Positions 36,854 through 45,095 of a stretch of DNA of 64,000 bases are shown piece after piece (position 1 is the stretch's first letter; the number at the start of each line of letters is the position of its first letter). The translations under genes and the position numbers were made by a program. This DNA comes from Clostridium sp. CMCC3677 (GTDB taxonomy: Bacteria; Bacillota; Clostridia; Clostridiales; Clostridiaceae). The notes beneath the pieces were generated by a model. The model did not search any database, was not told the DNA's origin, and saw nothing but the letters and a program-made list of their open reading frames with translations. The DNA lies in NCBI RefSeq assembly GCF_023845585.1, contig NZ_JAMQHS010000010.1, positions 59,854 to 123,853 of the forward strand, written 5' to 3'.

Positions 36854-38263
36854 ATGAATACACAAGAAATAGTAAGTAAACTTTGGAACCTTTGTAATGT
36901 ACTAAGAGATGATGGGATAACTTATCATCAATATGTAACAGAATTAACTTATATTTTGTTTTTAAAGATGGCAAAGGAAACAGGAGCAGAGATCAAATTG
37001 CCAGAAGGATATAAATGGGATGATCTAAAAATAAAAAGTGGTATAGAGCTTAAGAATTTCTATAAAGAGCTATTAAATCATTTAGGTGAAGAAAGTACAG
37101 GAATAGTACAGCAAATATACCAAGGTTCAGCTACTAATATTGATGAACCAAAGAACTTAGAAAAGATAATTACAACTATAGATGGACTTGACTGGTATTC
37201 AGCAAAGGAAGAAGGACTAGGAAACCTATATGAAGGACTTTTAGAAAAGAATGCATCTGAAAAGAAATCAGGAGCAGGACAATACTTTACGCCAAGAGTT
37301 TTAATTGACATAATGGTTAAATTAATTGATCCTAAGCCAGGTGAAAAATGTAATGACCCAGCAGCAGGAACGTTTGGATTTATGATTGCAGCAGATCATT
37401 ATATGAAAGAAAAGACAGATAATTACTTTGATTTAGATACAGACTTAGCAGAATTCCAAAGAACAGAAGCTTTTTCAGGATGTGAATTAGTTCATGAAAC
37501 TCATAGGTTAGCACTTATGAATGCAATGCTTCATGATATAGAAGGAAACATAATATTAGGAGATACATTAACTAATGTAGGAAAGCAAATGAATAATCTA
37601 GATGTAGTGCTTTCAAATCCTCCATTTGGAACTAAAAAAGGTGGAGAAAGAGCAAATAGAGATGATTTAACGTTCATAACATCAAACAAGCAATTAAATT
37701 TCTTACAACATATATATAGAAGTTTAAAAGCAGATGGAAAAGCAAGAGCAGCAGTAGTATTACCTGATAATGTTTTATTCCAAGAAGGTGATGGAAGCAA
37801 AATAAGAGAGGATTTAATGGATAAATGTAATCTGCATACAATATTAAGACTTCCAACAGGTATCTTCTATGCTCAAGGAGTTAAGACTAATGTATTATTC
37901 TTTACAAGAGGCACTAAGGATAAAGGAAATACAAAAGATGTATGGTTCTATGATTTAAGAACAAATATGAAAAACTTCAATAAGGGAAATTCATTAAAAG
38001 AATCTCATTTTGATGAATTTATAAAAGCTTATACATCAGAAGATAGAGCGAAAGTAGAAGATGAAAGATGGAATAAGTTCACTAGAGAAGAAATAAGAGA
38101 AAAGAATGATAATTTAGATTTAGGGCTTATAAAAGATGATTCAATATTAGATTATGAAGATCTACCAGATCCAATAGAAAGTGCAGAAGACGCAGTAGCA
38201 AAGCTTGAAGAGGCAACTGACTTACTTATGAGCGTTATTAAAGAACTAAAGTCGTTACAATAA
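36854..38263 (+). CDS. hsdM: Type I restriction-modification methyltransferase, M subunit
   Basis: A 469-residue N6-adenine DNA methyltransferase. The N-terminal helical domain (VSKLWNLCNVLRDDGITYHQ) is typical of HsdM. The SAM-binding region GQYFTPRVLIDIMV and DPAAGTFGFMIAA holds motif I, and SNPPFG (near 256) is catalytic motif IV. The C-terminal helices that contact HsdS are present (KLEEATDLLMSVIKELKSL). It forms M2S with the hsdS product and protects host DNA. All key residues look intact. Confidence 0.95.
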   Translation: MNTQEIVSKLWNLCNVLRDDGITYHQYVTELTYILFLKMAKETGAEIKLPEGYKWDDLKIKSGIELKNFYKELLNHLGEESTGIVQQIYQGSATNIDEPKNLEKIITTIDGLDWYSAKEEGLGNLYEGLLEKNASEKKSGAGQYFTPRVLIDIMVKLIDPKPGEKCNDPAAGTFGFMIAADHYMKEKTDNYFDLDTDLAEFQRTEAFSGCELVHETHRLALMNAMLHDIEGNIILGDTLTNVGKQMNNLDVVLSNPPFGTKKGGERANRDDLTFITSNKQLNFLQHIYRSLKADGKARAAVVLPDNVLFQEGDGSKIREDLMDKCNLHTILRLPTGIFYAQGVKTNVLFFTRGTKDKGNTKDVWFYDLRTNMKNFNKGNSLKESHFDEFIKAYTSEDRAKVEDERWNKFTREEIREKNDNLDLGLIKDDSILDYEDLPDPIESAEDAVAKLEEATDLLMSVIKELKSLQ

Positions 38264-38279
38264 TAGGAGGGTATTAAGT

Positions 38280-38540
38280 ATGAAATGGAGTGAAGTAAGA
38301 GTACTATATAAAGATACTTGGATATTATTTGAAGCATTGAAATCACATTCTGAGAATGGAAACAGGATTGTTGAGGATTTATCTGTTATTAATTATTATA
38401 GTGATGGAAAAACTGCGTTAAGAGAATATGCAGAAAGGCACAAGAAGGATAAAACTAGGGAAATGTATGTATATCATACTAAACATGAAAATTTGAATAT
38501 AGAAGAAAGAGCATGGATTGGAGTAAGGAGAAATGGTTAA
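38280..38540 (+). CDS. Small conserved hypothetical protein in the RM operon
   Basis: An 86-residue protein starting MKWSEVRVLYKDTWILFEAL, with a central YYSDGKTALREYAERHKKD and a C-terminal WIGVRRNG. Related stand-alone small proteins with this EVRxLYxxxWVLxEAL pattern are common in Firmicutes, often without context. It starts 16 bases after hsdM with a strong GGAGGGT site, so it is part of the operon. No catalytic motif or membrane span. It might be an unrelated passenger or an accessory factor; no function is claimed. Confidence 0.8.
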   Translation: MKWSEVRVLYKDTWILFEALKSHSENGNRIVEDLSVINYYSDGKTALREYAERHKKDKTREMYVYHTKHENLNIEERAWIGVRRNG

Positions 38541-38617
38541 TTTAAAATATAGGTATGGACTGCCATTTTGCTCTATTTCATTGGTATATAAAATGGAAAT
38601 ACAAGTGAGGAAAAGTA

Positions 38618-40039
38618 ATGGCTAAGAAGAAAATGACACTAGAAGAAAAGATTGAAGAGGCTATTGTTACGGATGTTTCTTATGAAGTACCTAGGAATTG
38701 GGTGTGTAGTAAATTAGGAGCAGTATGCAATAAGGTTCAATATGGATATACTGAAAAGGCATCTATAGAAAAACTAGGTCCTCATTTTTTACGTATTACA
38801 GATATACAAGAAAATGAAGTTGATTGGGATTCAGTGCCATACTGTCCTATTTCAAAAAAAGATTATACAAAGTATAAATTAGATAAAGGCGATATTGTTA
38901 TAGCAAGAACTGGAGCAACTACAGGAAAAAATTATATAATAAGTGATGAAGTTGATGCGGTATTTGCTTCGTATTTAATAAGAATGAAAATAAGTAATAG
39001 TATATATAATAAATTTATAAGTTATTATATGTATAGTGATTTATATTGGAAACAAATAATGGAAGAAAAAAAGGGTATTGCTCAACCAGGTGTGAATGCA
39101 CAAAAACTAGGATCATTAATAGTTCCTATTCCACCATTAAAAGAACAGCAAAGAATTGTTGATAGAATAGAAAGTCTTTTTAAAAAGCTAGATAAGGCAA
39201 AGGAATTAATAGAAGAGTCTAGAGAGGGATTTGATAAGAGGAAGTCAGCTATATTGGAGAAGGCTTTTAGGGGAGAATTGACTAAAGGCTTTAAAAAAGT
39301 AGAAGCAATCTTTGACTTTAATATAGAATTTGATGAAGTAGAAGACAAGTATGTAAAAGAAGTTAAGTGCAAATGGAGTTTTTGTAGAGTAAGAGATATT
39401 GCTGACGTAAAAGGTGGAAAAAGATTACCAAAAGGAGAAAAGCTAGTTATAGATAACACTGGATATCCATATTTAAGAGCTGGCAATTTGAAAGATCAAT
39501 CTGTATTAGAGGAGGATATTCAATATTTAACTGAAGAGGTTCAAAGAAGAATTAAAAATTATATTATAACTTCTAGTGATGTATATATAACTATTGTAGG
39601 TGCATGTATTGGAGATGTGGGAGTTATTCCGGATAAATTATCAGGAGCTAATTTAACAGAAAATGCAGCGAAAATATGTAATATTAATAAAGAAGTTATT
39701 GATAAGACTTTTTTAATGAAATGGTTAAGCTCTTTAACAGGACAGTATTTGATTAAGGATAATGTTTTATCTGCAACGCTTGGTAAACTTGCTTTAACAA
39801 GGATCAAAGAAATATTAATTCCATTACCATCTTTAGAAGAACAAAAAGAAATAGTACGAATTCTGGATAAGCTTTTAGAAGATGAATCTAAAATTGAACA
39901 ACTTACTGAATTAGAAGGTCAAATAGAACTAATAAAGAAATCAATACTTGCAAAGGCATTTAGAGGTGAACTTGGAACAAATTGTGAAGAGGATGAAAGT
40001 GCTTTAGAGTTATTAAAAGAGATATTAAGTAAAGAATAA
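38618..40039 (+). CDS. hsdS: Type I restriction specificity subunit
   Basis: A 473-residue DNA-recognition subunit with two target-recognition domains. The first (about 20-175) includes LDKGDIVIARTGATTG. The second (about 245-400) includes the GKRLPKGEKL and VYITIVGACIGDVG blocks. Each is followed by a conserved helical spacer: LKEQQRIVDRIESLFKKLDK and LEEQKEIVRILDKLLEDESK, both ending in KAFRGEL. The two-domain, two-spacer layout is complete, so a bipartite target is expected. The sequence recognised cannot be predicted. A strong terminator follows. Confidence 0.94.
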   Translation: MAKKKMTLEEKIEEAIVTDVSYEVPRNWVCSKLGAVCNKVQYGYTEKASIEKLGPHFLRITDIQENEVDWDSVPYCPISKKDYTKYKLDKGDIVIARTGATTGKNYIISDEVDAVFASYLIRMKISNSIYNKFISYYMYSDLYWKQIMEEKKGIAQPGVNAQKLGSLIVPIPPLKEQQRIVDRIESLFKKLDKAKELIEESREGFDKRKSAILEKAFRGELTKGFKKVEAIFDFNIEFDEVEDKYVKEVKCKWSFCRVRDIADVKGGKRLPKGEKLVIDNTGYPYLRAGNLKDQSVLEEDIQYLTEEVQRRIKNYIITSSDVYITIVGACIGDVGVIPDKLSGANLTENAAKICNINKEVIDKTFLMKWLSSLTGQYLIKDNVLSATLGKLALTRIKEILIPLPSLEEQKEIVRILDKLLEDESKIEQLTELEGQIELIKKSILAKAFRGELGTNCEEDESALELLKEILSKE

Positions 40040-40053
40040 AACATAAATTTAGT

Positions 40054-40090
40054 AAAAGTCTTAATTATTAATTTAGTTAAGACTTTTATT
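40054..40090 (+). terminator. Intrinsic terminator after hsdS
   Basis: AAAAGTCTTAA pairs with TTAAGACTTTT across TTATTAATTTAG and runs into TTATTTAATTTT. It separates the restriction locus from the RES operon. Confidence 0.85.
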
Positions 40091-40134
40091 TAATTTTAAT
40101 ATACTACTTATTTTTTATATGTAAATAATTTGAA

Positions 40135-40187
40135 TTAGATAAATACAATATTAATGTTATAATTAAATAAGGACTTATTTAATTATA
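40135..40187 (+). promoter_or_regulatory. Promoter with perfect palindromic operator, RES operon
   Basis: A plausible promoter is TTAGAT (40135) and TATAAT (40158) with 17 bases between. The -10 box is the start of an exact palindrome, TATAATTAAATAAG-GA-CTTATTTAATTATA (40158-40187), 14-bp arms around 2 bases. A palindrome over the -10 region is the classic position for a repressor. It lies 55 bases before the first gene of the STAS-GHKL/RES/DUF4325 operon. Confidence 0.55.
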
Positions 40188-40241
40188 TAGTGACAATTTG
40201 TTAAATATGAAAATACATTGAAGAATACAATAAGGAGAGAC

Positions 40242-41174
40242 ATGGAAAAGAGTTATGATTATGAAATGCCACGAAAAATTATTAATTCTGAAGGTGTTTA
40301 TAATTTTATAAGTTTAATATGGTCAACTTATAAAAGTAAAACAAATAAGATTATTTATTTGGATTTTAAAGGAACTAAAGTAATAGAACCTAATATGATG
40401 GCACCTTTGGGCTTAATATTAACAAAGATAAAAAGCAATAAAAATAAAATATTTTTTAGAAATCTTTCAAAACAGATGAAGAGTCTTTTAATAGAAAATG
40501 GATTTTTATCTACCAATGAATACTTAAATAATGAAATACCACAAAACTATATTAGTTATATGAATTTTAATGGAGATGACAATAATAGTTTTAGAGAGTA
40601 TATACTTTCACAATTAAGAGAAATTAAATCTTCAGAGACAATAGGGTTGTTAATAAGTCGTTTAATGGAGATATTTGTTAATGTAAAAATGCATGCAAGA
40701 TACAGAATAAGTAAAAATAGATTTGGAGATAAAGAGATATTTTCAAGTGGTGCATATTATAAGAGTGATAATTATTTGATTTTTTCTATTGCTAATAATG
40801 GATTGACGTTTTCTCAAAATATTAAAAGTAGTATAGAGTTAAATTATATTAATGAAAGTGAATATATAAATTGGGCTATGCAGAAATCTAATACAACTAG
40901 AGAAACAAAATGTGAAGGGCCTGGAGGGCTAGGATTATATTTATTATTAGATTTAATAAAAGATTGTAAAGGAAAGATAATTATAGTTTCTGGTAAAGGA
41001 TTTTATAGAGCGGATGGAGATAAACAATTACCATATAAAGTTAAGGAATTAAATTGTGAATTTCCAGGAACAGTAGTTACTGTAAAGGTACCAATAAAAG
41101 ATATAGAAGTAAATGATGAATTTAATTATAATAATGAATTTAATATATATGATTTATTAAAGGAGGAATTATGA
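40242..41174 (+). CDS. STAS-like domain fused to GHKL (HATPase) ATPase
   Basis: A 310-residue protein. Residues about 1-100 look like a STAS fold (IIYLDFKGTKVIEPNMMAPLG, cited in part, then KNKIFFRNLSKQMKSLL). Residues about 125-290 look like a GHKL ATPase of the anti-sigma/histidine-kinase type: N-box region LISRLMEIFVNVKMHAR, a FSIANNG strand and the glycine box GPGGLGLYLLLDLIK (near 226). In RsbW/SpoIIAB-type partner switches a GHKL protein binds or phosphorylates a STAS protein; here both folds are in one chain. The ATG at 40242 follows AAGGAGAG. The next gene begins one base after its stop. Role inferred: sensor or brake of the RES protein. Confidence 0.75.
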   Translation: MEKSYDYEMPRKIINSEGVYNFISLIWSTYKSKTNKIIYLDFKGTKVIEPNMMAPLGLILTKIKSNKNKIFFRNLSKQMKSLLIENGFLSTNEYLNNEIPQNYISYMNFNGDDNNSFREYILSQLREIKSSETIGLLISRLMEIFVNVKMHARYRISKNRFGDKEIFSSGAYYKSDNYLIFSIANNGLTFSQNIKSSIELNYINESEYINWAMQKSNTTRETKCEGPGGLGLYLLLDLIKDCKGKIIIVSGKGFYRADGDKQLPYKVKELNCEFPGTVVTVKVPIKDIEVNDEFNYNNEFNIYDLLKEEL

Positions 41175-41175
41175 T

Positions 41176-42450
41176 ATGTGTATTATTTGTTTTTTACAAG
41201 AAACTTTTCAATATAGATTAAGAAAAAGTGCTCAGATGAGAAGTGATAGATTTGAACATACATTGTATAGATATAAAAATTCATTTTTAACTGAATTTCA
41301 AGAAAATAAAAATAATTTATGTGAACATCATAATAATAGTAGAAATAAACTTATTATGGAAGCAATGAATAATATTAATATTACAGAAATAGAGACTTTT
41401 ATTAAAAGACTTTTGAATATATATGTTCTTTGGATAAATGCAGAAGTATCAGAGTCTATATCAGAATTTAAAAATACATTAAAAGATTATGGAATTTTAG
41501 AGTTTGATGAAAATATTGATAATTTAATATTATTCAGAGGAAGGGACAGTAAAGAATTTATTTCACATTGGGATATGTTTCATATACCATTTAATAAAAG
41601 ATTTTTTATTGGAAATCAAAGGTATTCATTGGTTGGGCAGCCATTACTATATTTAGCAACTAGTCCTTACTGTGTTTATAGAGAACTTGAAAAAATTGAG
41701 AATTTAAGGATATCTTCGTTTAGATTTAAAAATAAATTTAATATGAAAATATTTAATAATAGTAATTTATTTTATAGGTATGTAAAAGATAATAATGATG
41801 ATACATCTATAGCAGTTGCAAATAATATGATTGAAAACAATATAGAGGAGAATTATGACTTTAGAAAGACATTATTTTTAATGATTTTATCCTCTTGTTG
41901 CAGTTTTCAAAGAAGAAGTGAACTGAAAAATACAAGTTTTTGTGAAGAATATGTTTTACCACAAATGCTTGCACAAATTTTAAAGTATGAGCAGTTTGAT
42001 GGTGTAATGTATACATCTACTAAAGCATATTATGATGAAAATGTTAAACAAAATGAATCATTGGTTAATATGGTATATAAAAATATATGTATATTTACAA
42101 ATTATGATAAAGAAAAAATAAATGATGTAACATATGTATATGATAAAAACTTGTATGAAAGATTTTTATTATCAGCACCAGTTATGTTTGAAGAAAAGTT
42201 TAATAAAGAATACTATGAACCTAAAAAGTCATTAGAAATAATAAATTCTATTTTAAATAATGTAGAGTTAATATCAAAAGTTGATTTGGATATATTATTT
42301 AGCATGAACTATATGTTAATTTCATATAATGATATGATAATAGATAAAAGTAATGAGTTAGAGAATATGTTTGAAAAGGCTATTAACTTGCATTGTTTGT
42401 TATTAAGAAATATAATATTAAATATCAGAGAAGACTTAAAGGAGGATTGA
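41176..42450 (+). CDS. RES-domain protein (predicted NAD-consuming effector)
   Basis: A 424-residue protein. Residues about 115-175 carry a RES-type core: LILFRGRDSK with the conserved Arg, then DMFHIPFNKRFFIGNQRYSL, and GQPLLYLATSPYCVYRELE with the downstream Ser and Glu. RES toxins such as MbcT and ParT use an ADP-ribosyltransferase-like fold to break down NAD+ or modify proteins. This protein is more than twice the length of a usual RES toxin (150-230), with long N- and C-terminal helical extensions that could receive control by the flanking STAS/GHKL genes. No Xre-type antitoxin is adjacent. Its AAAGGAGG site lies within the end of the upstream gene. The NADase role is by family, not shown. 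Confidence 0.72.
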   Translation: MCIICFLQETFQYRLRKSAQMRSDRFEHTLYRYKNSFLTEFQENKNNLCEHHNNSRNKLIMEAMNNINITEIETFIKRLLNIYVLWINAEVSESISEFKNTLKDYGILEFDENIDNLILFRGRDSKEFISHWDMFHIPFNKRFFIGNQRYSLVGQPLLYLATSPYCVYRELEKIENLRISSFRFKNKFNMKIFNNSNLFYRYVKDNNDDTSIAVANNMIENNIEENYDFRKTLFLMILSSCCSFQRRSELKNTSFCEEYVLPQMLAQILKYEQFDGVMYTSTKAYYDENVKQNESLVNMVYKNICIFTNYDKEKINDVTYVYDKNLYERFLLSAPVMFEEKFNKEYYEPKKSLEIINSILNNVELISKVDLDILFSMNYMLISYNDMIIDKSNELENMFEKAINLHCLLLRNIILNIREDLKED

Positions 42451-42454
42451 ATAA

Positions 42455-42778
42455 ATGGAAAATGAAATAAATTTATACAAAATTATATCCTCTAACGATG
42501 CTGAAACACCTACTCAAGGTGATTTGGTTTATAAGGAAATTTTACCATTTATAACAAGATGTTTAAGTGAAGAAAAAAAGTTTTATATTGATTTTAAAAA
42601 CATTAATAATATTACAACAGCATTTTTAAATAATTCAATTGGAAAGTTATTTTTTGAACTAGATGGGAAAAAGTTAGAAGAGTTTATGGCATTTAGGGGA
42701 TTTAGTAATCAATCACAAATAAAAACATTACGACATTCTATTGCTAATGCTATATCATTATCTAGAATACATCAATAA
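42455..42778 (+). CDS. STAS-like protein, DUF4325 family
   Basis: A 107-residue protein starting 4 bases after the RES stop, with AAAGGAGG upstream. The core KFYIDFKNINNITTAFLNNSIGKLF (cited in part) is the pattern of DUF4325, a STAS-like domain whose Thr/Ser-rich loop after the second strand corresponds to the phosphorylated serine of SpoIIAA/RsbV. DUF4325 genes are often linked to GHKL ATPase genes. As third gene of the operon it is a candidate antagonist or antitoxin for the RES protein, or the switch partner of the GHKL chain. This is inference. Confidence 0.75.
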   Translation: MENEINLYKIISSNDAETPTQGDLVYKEILPFITRCLSEEKKFYIDFKNINNITTAFLNNSIGKLFFELDGKKLEEFMAFRGFSNQSQIKTLRHSIANAISLSRIHQ

Positions 42779-42798
42779 GTTAATTTAATTATATAAAC

Positions 42799-42832
42799 AA
42801 AGACTAGAATTCAGCAAGATTTCTAGTCTTTA
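42799..42832 (+). terminator. Intrinsic terminator after the RES operon
   Basis: AAAGACTAGAA pairs with TTCTAGTCTTT around TTCAGCAAGAT, then TATTTATGG. It closes the three-gene operon. Confidence 0.85.
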
Positions 42833-42929
42833 TTTATGGTGAAATATAGTCATTGGGTTTGAATTGAAATGGGAAAGATTATTAACTTTACTATGAATTA
42901 AAACTGTCTACTTGTTCTACAGATGAGGA

Positions 42930-43222
42930 GAAATTAAAGCTAAACTAGTTTTAAGTTTTATTAGCATTTTTAATTTATTCTTGAGGTAAGTATTGTTTGT
43001 TTATCACACATCAAAAGAAAAGTTTTAGAATATTTAAGAACTATTTTTGGGGAATAAGATATAGGTGAGCCATTAGAACAGAGTGATTAACCTATTTTTA
43101 AATGGGAGATAGTTAAGTCGTTTGATTTTTTAATATTGTGACATAGTGCATTACATGGTTTTAGGTTTAACAATAAGAAGCTTTTGGATATAATAGAGAT
43201 AATACAATTGATTATTGTAAAG
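42930..43222 (+). repeat. Decayed terminator remnant plus repeated promoter block, copy 1
   Basis: GTTTTAAGTTTTATTAGCATTTTT near 42945-42970 (cited in part) is a remnant of the AATGCTAATA terminator seen at 44235 and 46450. At 43118-43222 a block starting TTTGATTTTTTAATATTGTG is repeated almost exactly at 46528-46632. It holds an excellent sigma-A promoter: TTTAAC (43166-43171), 17 bases, TATAAT (43189-43194). The rest of the 42779-43253 spacer holds only short coding-like scraps. Confidence 0.75.
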
Positions 43223-43253
43223 TTGATCAAATAAAAATTTAAGGAGTTACGAT

Positions 43254-43451
43254 ATGGAAGAGAGCAATATAAGAAATTTTATAAATAGTTCTTCTCTTGG
43301 GGTATATACAAAATATATAAAAATTGTAGATGGGCAGAAATATTTAGTTAAGTCAGGTAGAGGTGATGGAAAAAGCAAATCTTCTATATTAGAATTACTT
43401 AAACATAGAATTGAGGAGGCGAAGAGATGCTTATTCCAAAATCAAAATTAG
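43254..43451 (+). CDS. Short HipA-like kinase N-lobe fragment
   Basis: A 65-residue product with VDGQKYLVKSGRGDGKSKSS followed by ILELLKHRIEEAKRC. This resembles the strand-helix start of HipA/CtkA-type kinases (KxYLVKSG..., then EVLANRI). The rest of a kinase is missing. AAGGAGTTACGAT precedes the ATG, and the strong repeated promoter lies 60 bases upstream. It overlaps the next gene by 25 bases, so both are translated from one message. It could be a truncated toxin gene or a small regulator; assignment is tentative. Confidence 0.5.
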   Translation: MEESNIRNFINSSSLGVYTKYIKIVDGQKYLVKSGRGDGKSKSSILELLKHRIEEAKRCLFQNQN

Positions 43452-43885
43452 AAACTGTAGAATTAATGAATGAAGAACATTATTTAGGAAATCTATCTTA
43501 TGATTTAGTATGTGATGAATATAGTTTTAAGAAAAATGAAGAGATTGAGGATCTCAGTTTGTATCCTGCTGAATTTTATGGACTATTTACTAGAAAAATT
43601 AGAAAAGTTCCAAGTGAAGTAATACGAGAATTTATAGTTGATAGAATAATACCATACAATAGAATGAATTTAGATTGTTATTTAGAATACTATAATTTAG
43701 AATATTGGGATGAATGGGAAGTGTTTTTGGCAGCAAAGGGAATGTGTTTTTTAGATATCTTTTGGATAAGAAAAGATAAAAGTGAAAGTTATAAAAATCA
43801 TATTAGATTTACTAACTCTGTTAGAGATGATTTACTTACAGAAGAGTACTTTATTAATAAGAAATTTGCGAATATAAAATTTTGA
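43427..43885 (+). CDS. Hypothetical protein resembling HipA-associated proteins
   Basis: A 152-residue acidic protein. The block REFIVDRIIPYNRMNLDCYL and the later FLDIFWIRKDKS resemble a pattern (W..xRxIPxxRxxLxxxL ... LSDxYWI) that I know from proteins coded next to, or fused to, HipA/CtkA-like kinases. GAGGAGGCGAAG precedes the ATG, within the end of the upstream gene. With the fragment before it, this looks like a shortened HipA-like module. No function can be claimed beyond that. Confidence 0.55.
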   Translation: MLIPKSKLETVELMNEEHYLGNLSYDLVCDEYSFKKNEEIEDLSLYPAEFYGLFTRKIRKVPSEVIREFIVDRIIPYNRMNLDCYLEYYNLEYWDEWEVFLAAKGMCFLDIFWIRKDKSESYKNHIRFTNSVRDDLLTEEYFINKKFANIKF

Positions 43886-43994
43886 GATATATGAAGTTTG
43901 TTAAACATCAGTATTACAAATTAATTAAGTATAAAAAACGATTTCATATAATAAGAAATTAGGATTAAGCAAGAAAATATTAGCACAATCGTAT

Positions 43995-44258
43995 ATGGAA
44001 TTGAATTCAAAAATTACTGAACAAAAAAATAAGTGGATTGATCAAGAAAAAATGGAAAAACTAAGAATAGATGCAGAGATACGAACCCCAAAAGCTATTT
44101 TAGAGATAAATAAATATAAAAATATTTTAATCGAATCATTAAATATAAGTCATGTTATTGATATTGATTCATTAAAAAAGAAAAATATATTTTATGAATT
44201 TGCATTTAATAAAGAAGTACCTAATAAATTAAGAAAAATGCTAATAGAGCTTGATTAA
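43995..44258 (+). pseudogene. Short ORF, probable gene fragment
   Basis: An 87-codon frame (MELNSKITEQKNKWIDQEK...) without a convincing ribosome binding site. Its last codons, KLRKMLIELD, and the overlapping terminator are repeated at 46445-46480 as RLRKMLIELN, again directly before the same hairpin. The C-terminal phrase is therefore part of a repeated segment, and the ORF looks like a fragment captured next to it. Family unknown; the middle (ISHVIDIDSLKKKNIFYEF) resembles parts of restriction-associated proteins. Confidence 0.45.
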
Positions 44259-44274
44259 GTTTTATTAGCATTTT
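44235..44274 (+). terminator. Intrinsic terminator, cassette type
   Basis: AAAATGCTAATA pairs with TATTAGCATTTT across GAGCTTGATTAAGTTT. The same hairpin, with a slightly longer loop, recurs at about 46453-46498 and as a remnant at about 42945. Confidence 0.8.
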
Positions 44275-44301
44275 AGCAGATTATTACGTAAAGTTAAATA
44301 T

Positions 44302-44889
44302 TTAGTTAGGTAATTGATAATGTATTTGGTTATTTTCATCAAAAAACTTAGTTAATAGTTCTCTATTTAAATTTATATTATTTCTTATAGAGCTTAACTT
44401 TGAGTTTATAGAATTAGAAGTGTAAGTATCTGCACAATTTGAGTTCAAGATTAAATGTATACAGTCTTTAGTTTCATTTGAAATATTAGATATGTTTGAT
44501 TTTAGTAAATTAAACTTAGAATCAGAGTAAGTACCTATATTAAGCTTGTCTAAATCAGATAGATAATTATTTAATTCTTGTTTATATGAAGTTGAAAAAT
44601 TATTATTATTGTATTCATTTACTATTTTATTAAGAATAGTATTTGAAGTAGATATTAGATTTGAAGTATCATTAATAAAGTCTTTTGTTACATTAATAGA
44701 AGTATGTTTATTTTTATAAGCAAAAATATTATATACAACAAATATCATACATAAAATAGCAACAATTCTTTTAAGTAAATCTCCAACAGTAAATGATGAA
44801 TGCTTTTTAGGATTAAACTTTATAGATTTATCATTAGGATCAATCATTTTATTTTCAATATAGCTATAAATTTTTTCATTATTATTCAT
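44302..44889 (-). CDS. Membrane-anchored hypothetical protein
   Basis: A 195-residue protein with one transmembrane helix at about residues 38-58 (LLKRIVAILCMIFVVYNIFAY, preceded by lysines), a short cytosolic N-terminus and a helical, Asn/Ser-rich outer part of about 135 residues. It is transcribed divergently from the J-domain gene pair. A perfect palindrome lies 16 bases upstream of its ATG, over a TATAAT box. I do not recognise the family. A sensor, or a membrane effector for the neighbouring pair, is possible. Confidence 0.6.
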   Translation of the reverse strand: MNNNEKIYSYIENKMIDPNDKSIKFNPKKHSSFTVGDLLKRIVAILCMIFVVYNIFAYKNKHTSINVTKDFINDTSNLISTSNTILNKIVNEYNNNNFSTSYKQELNNYLSDLDKLNIGTYSDSKFNLLKSNISNISNETKDCIHLILNSNCADTYTSNSINSKLSSIRNNINLNRELLTKFFDENNQIHYQLPN

Positions 44890-44904
44890 ATTACTAATAC
44901 CCCC

Positions 44905-44937
44905 TTATGGTATAATATATTACATATTATACCATAA
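44905..44937. promoter_or_regulatory. Perfect 14-bp palindrome, divergent spacer
   Basis: TTATGGTATAATAT, five bases ATTAC, ATATTATACCATAA. The arms are exact. The palindrome covers a TATAAT on the minus strand, the likely -10 of the membrane-protein gene, so it is a strong operator candidate. Same 14-5-14 geometry as at 28814, but different sequence. Confidence 0.6.
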
Positions 44938-45095
44938 TTAGCTCTTTGTATAATGATTTTAAGTCTGATTTATGCATAGCATATAATACTAATCTTCATA
45001 TTTATTATTTAATATTAATAAGTTAAAAGAAAAATGATTATAGAATAATATAAATATTAGTATATATAAATGAAATAATATTTAGGAGATTAGTT

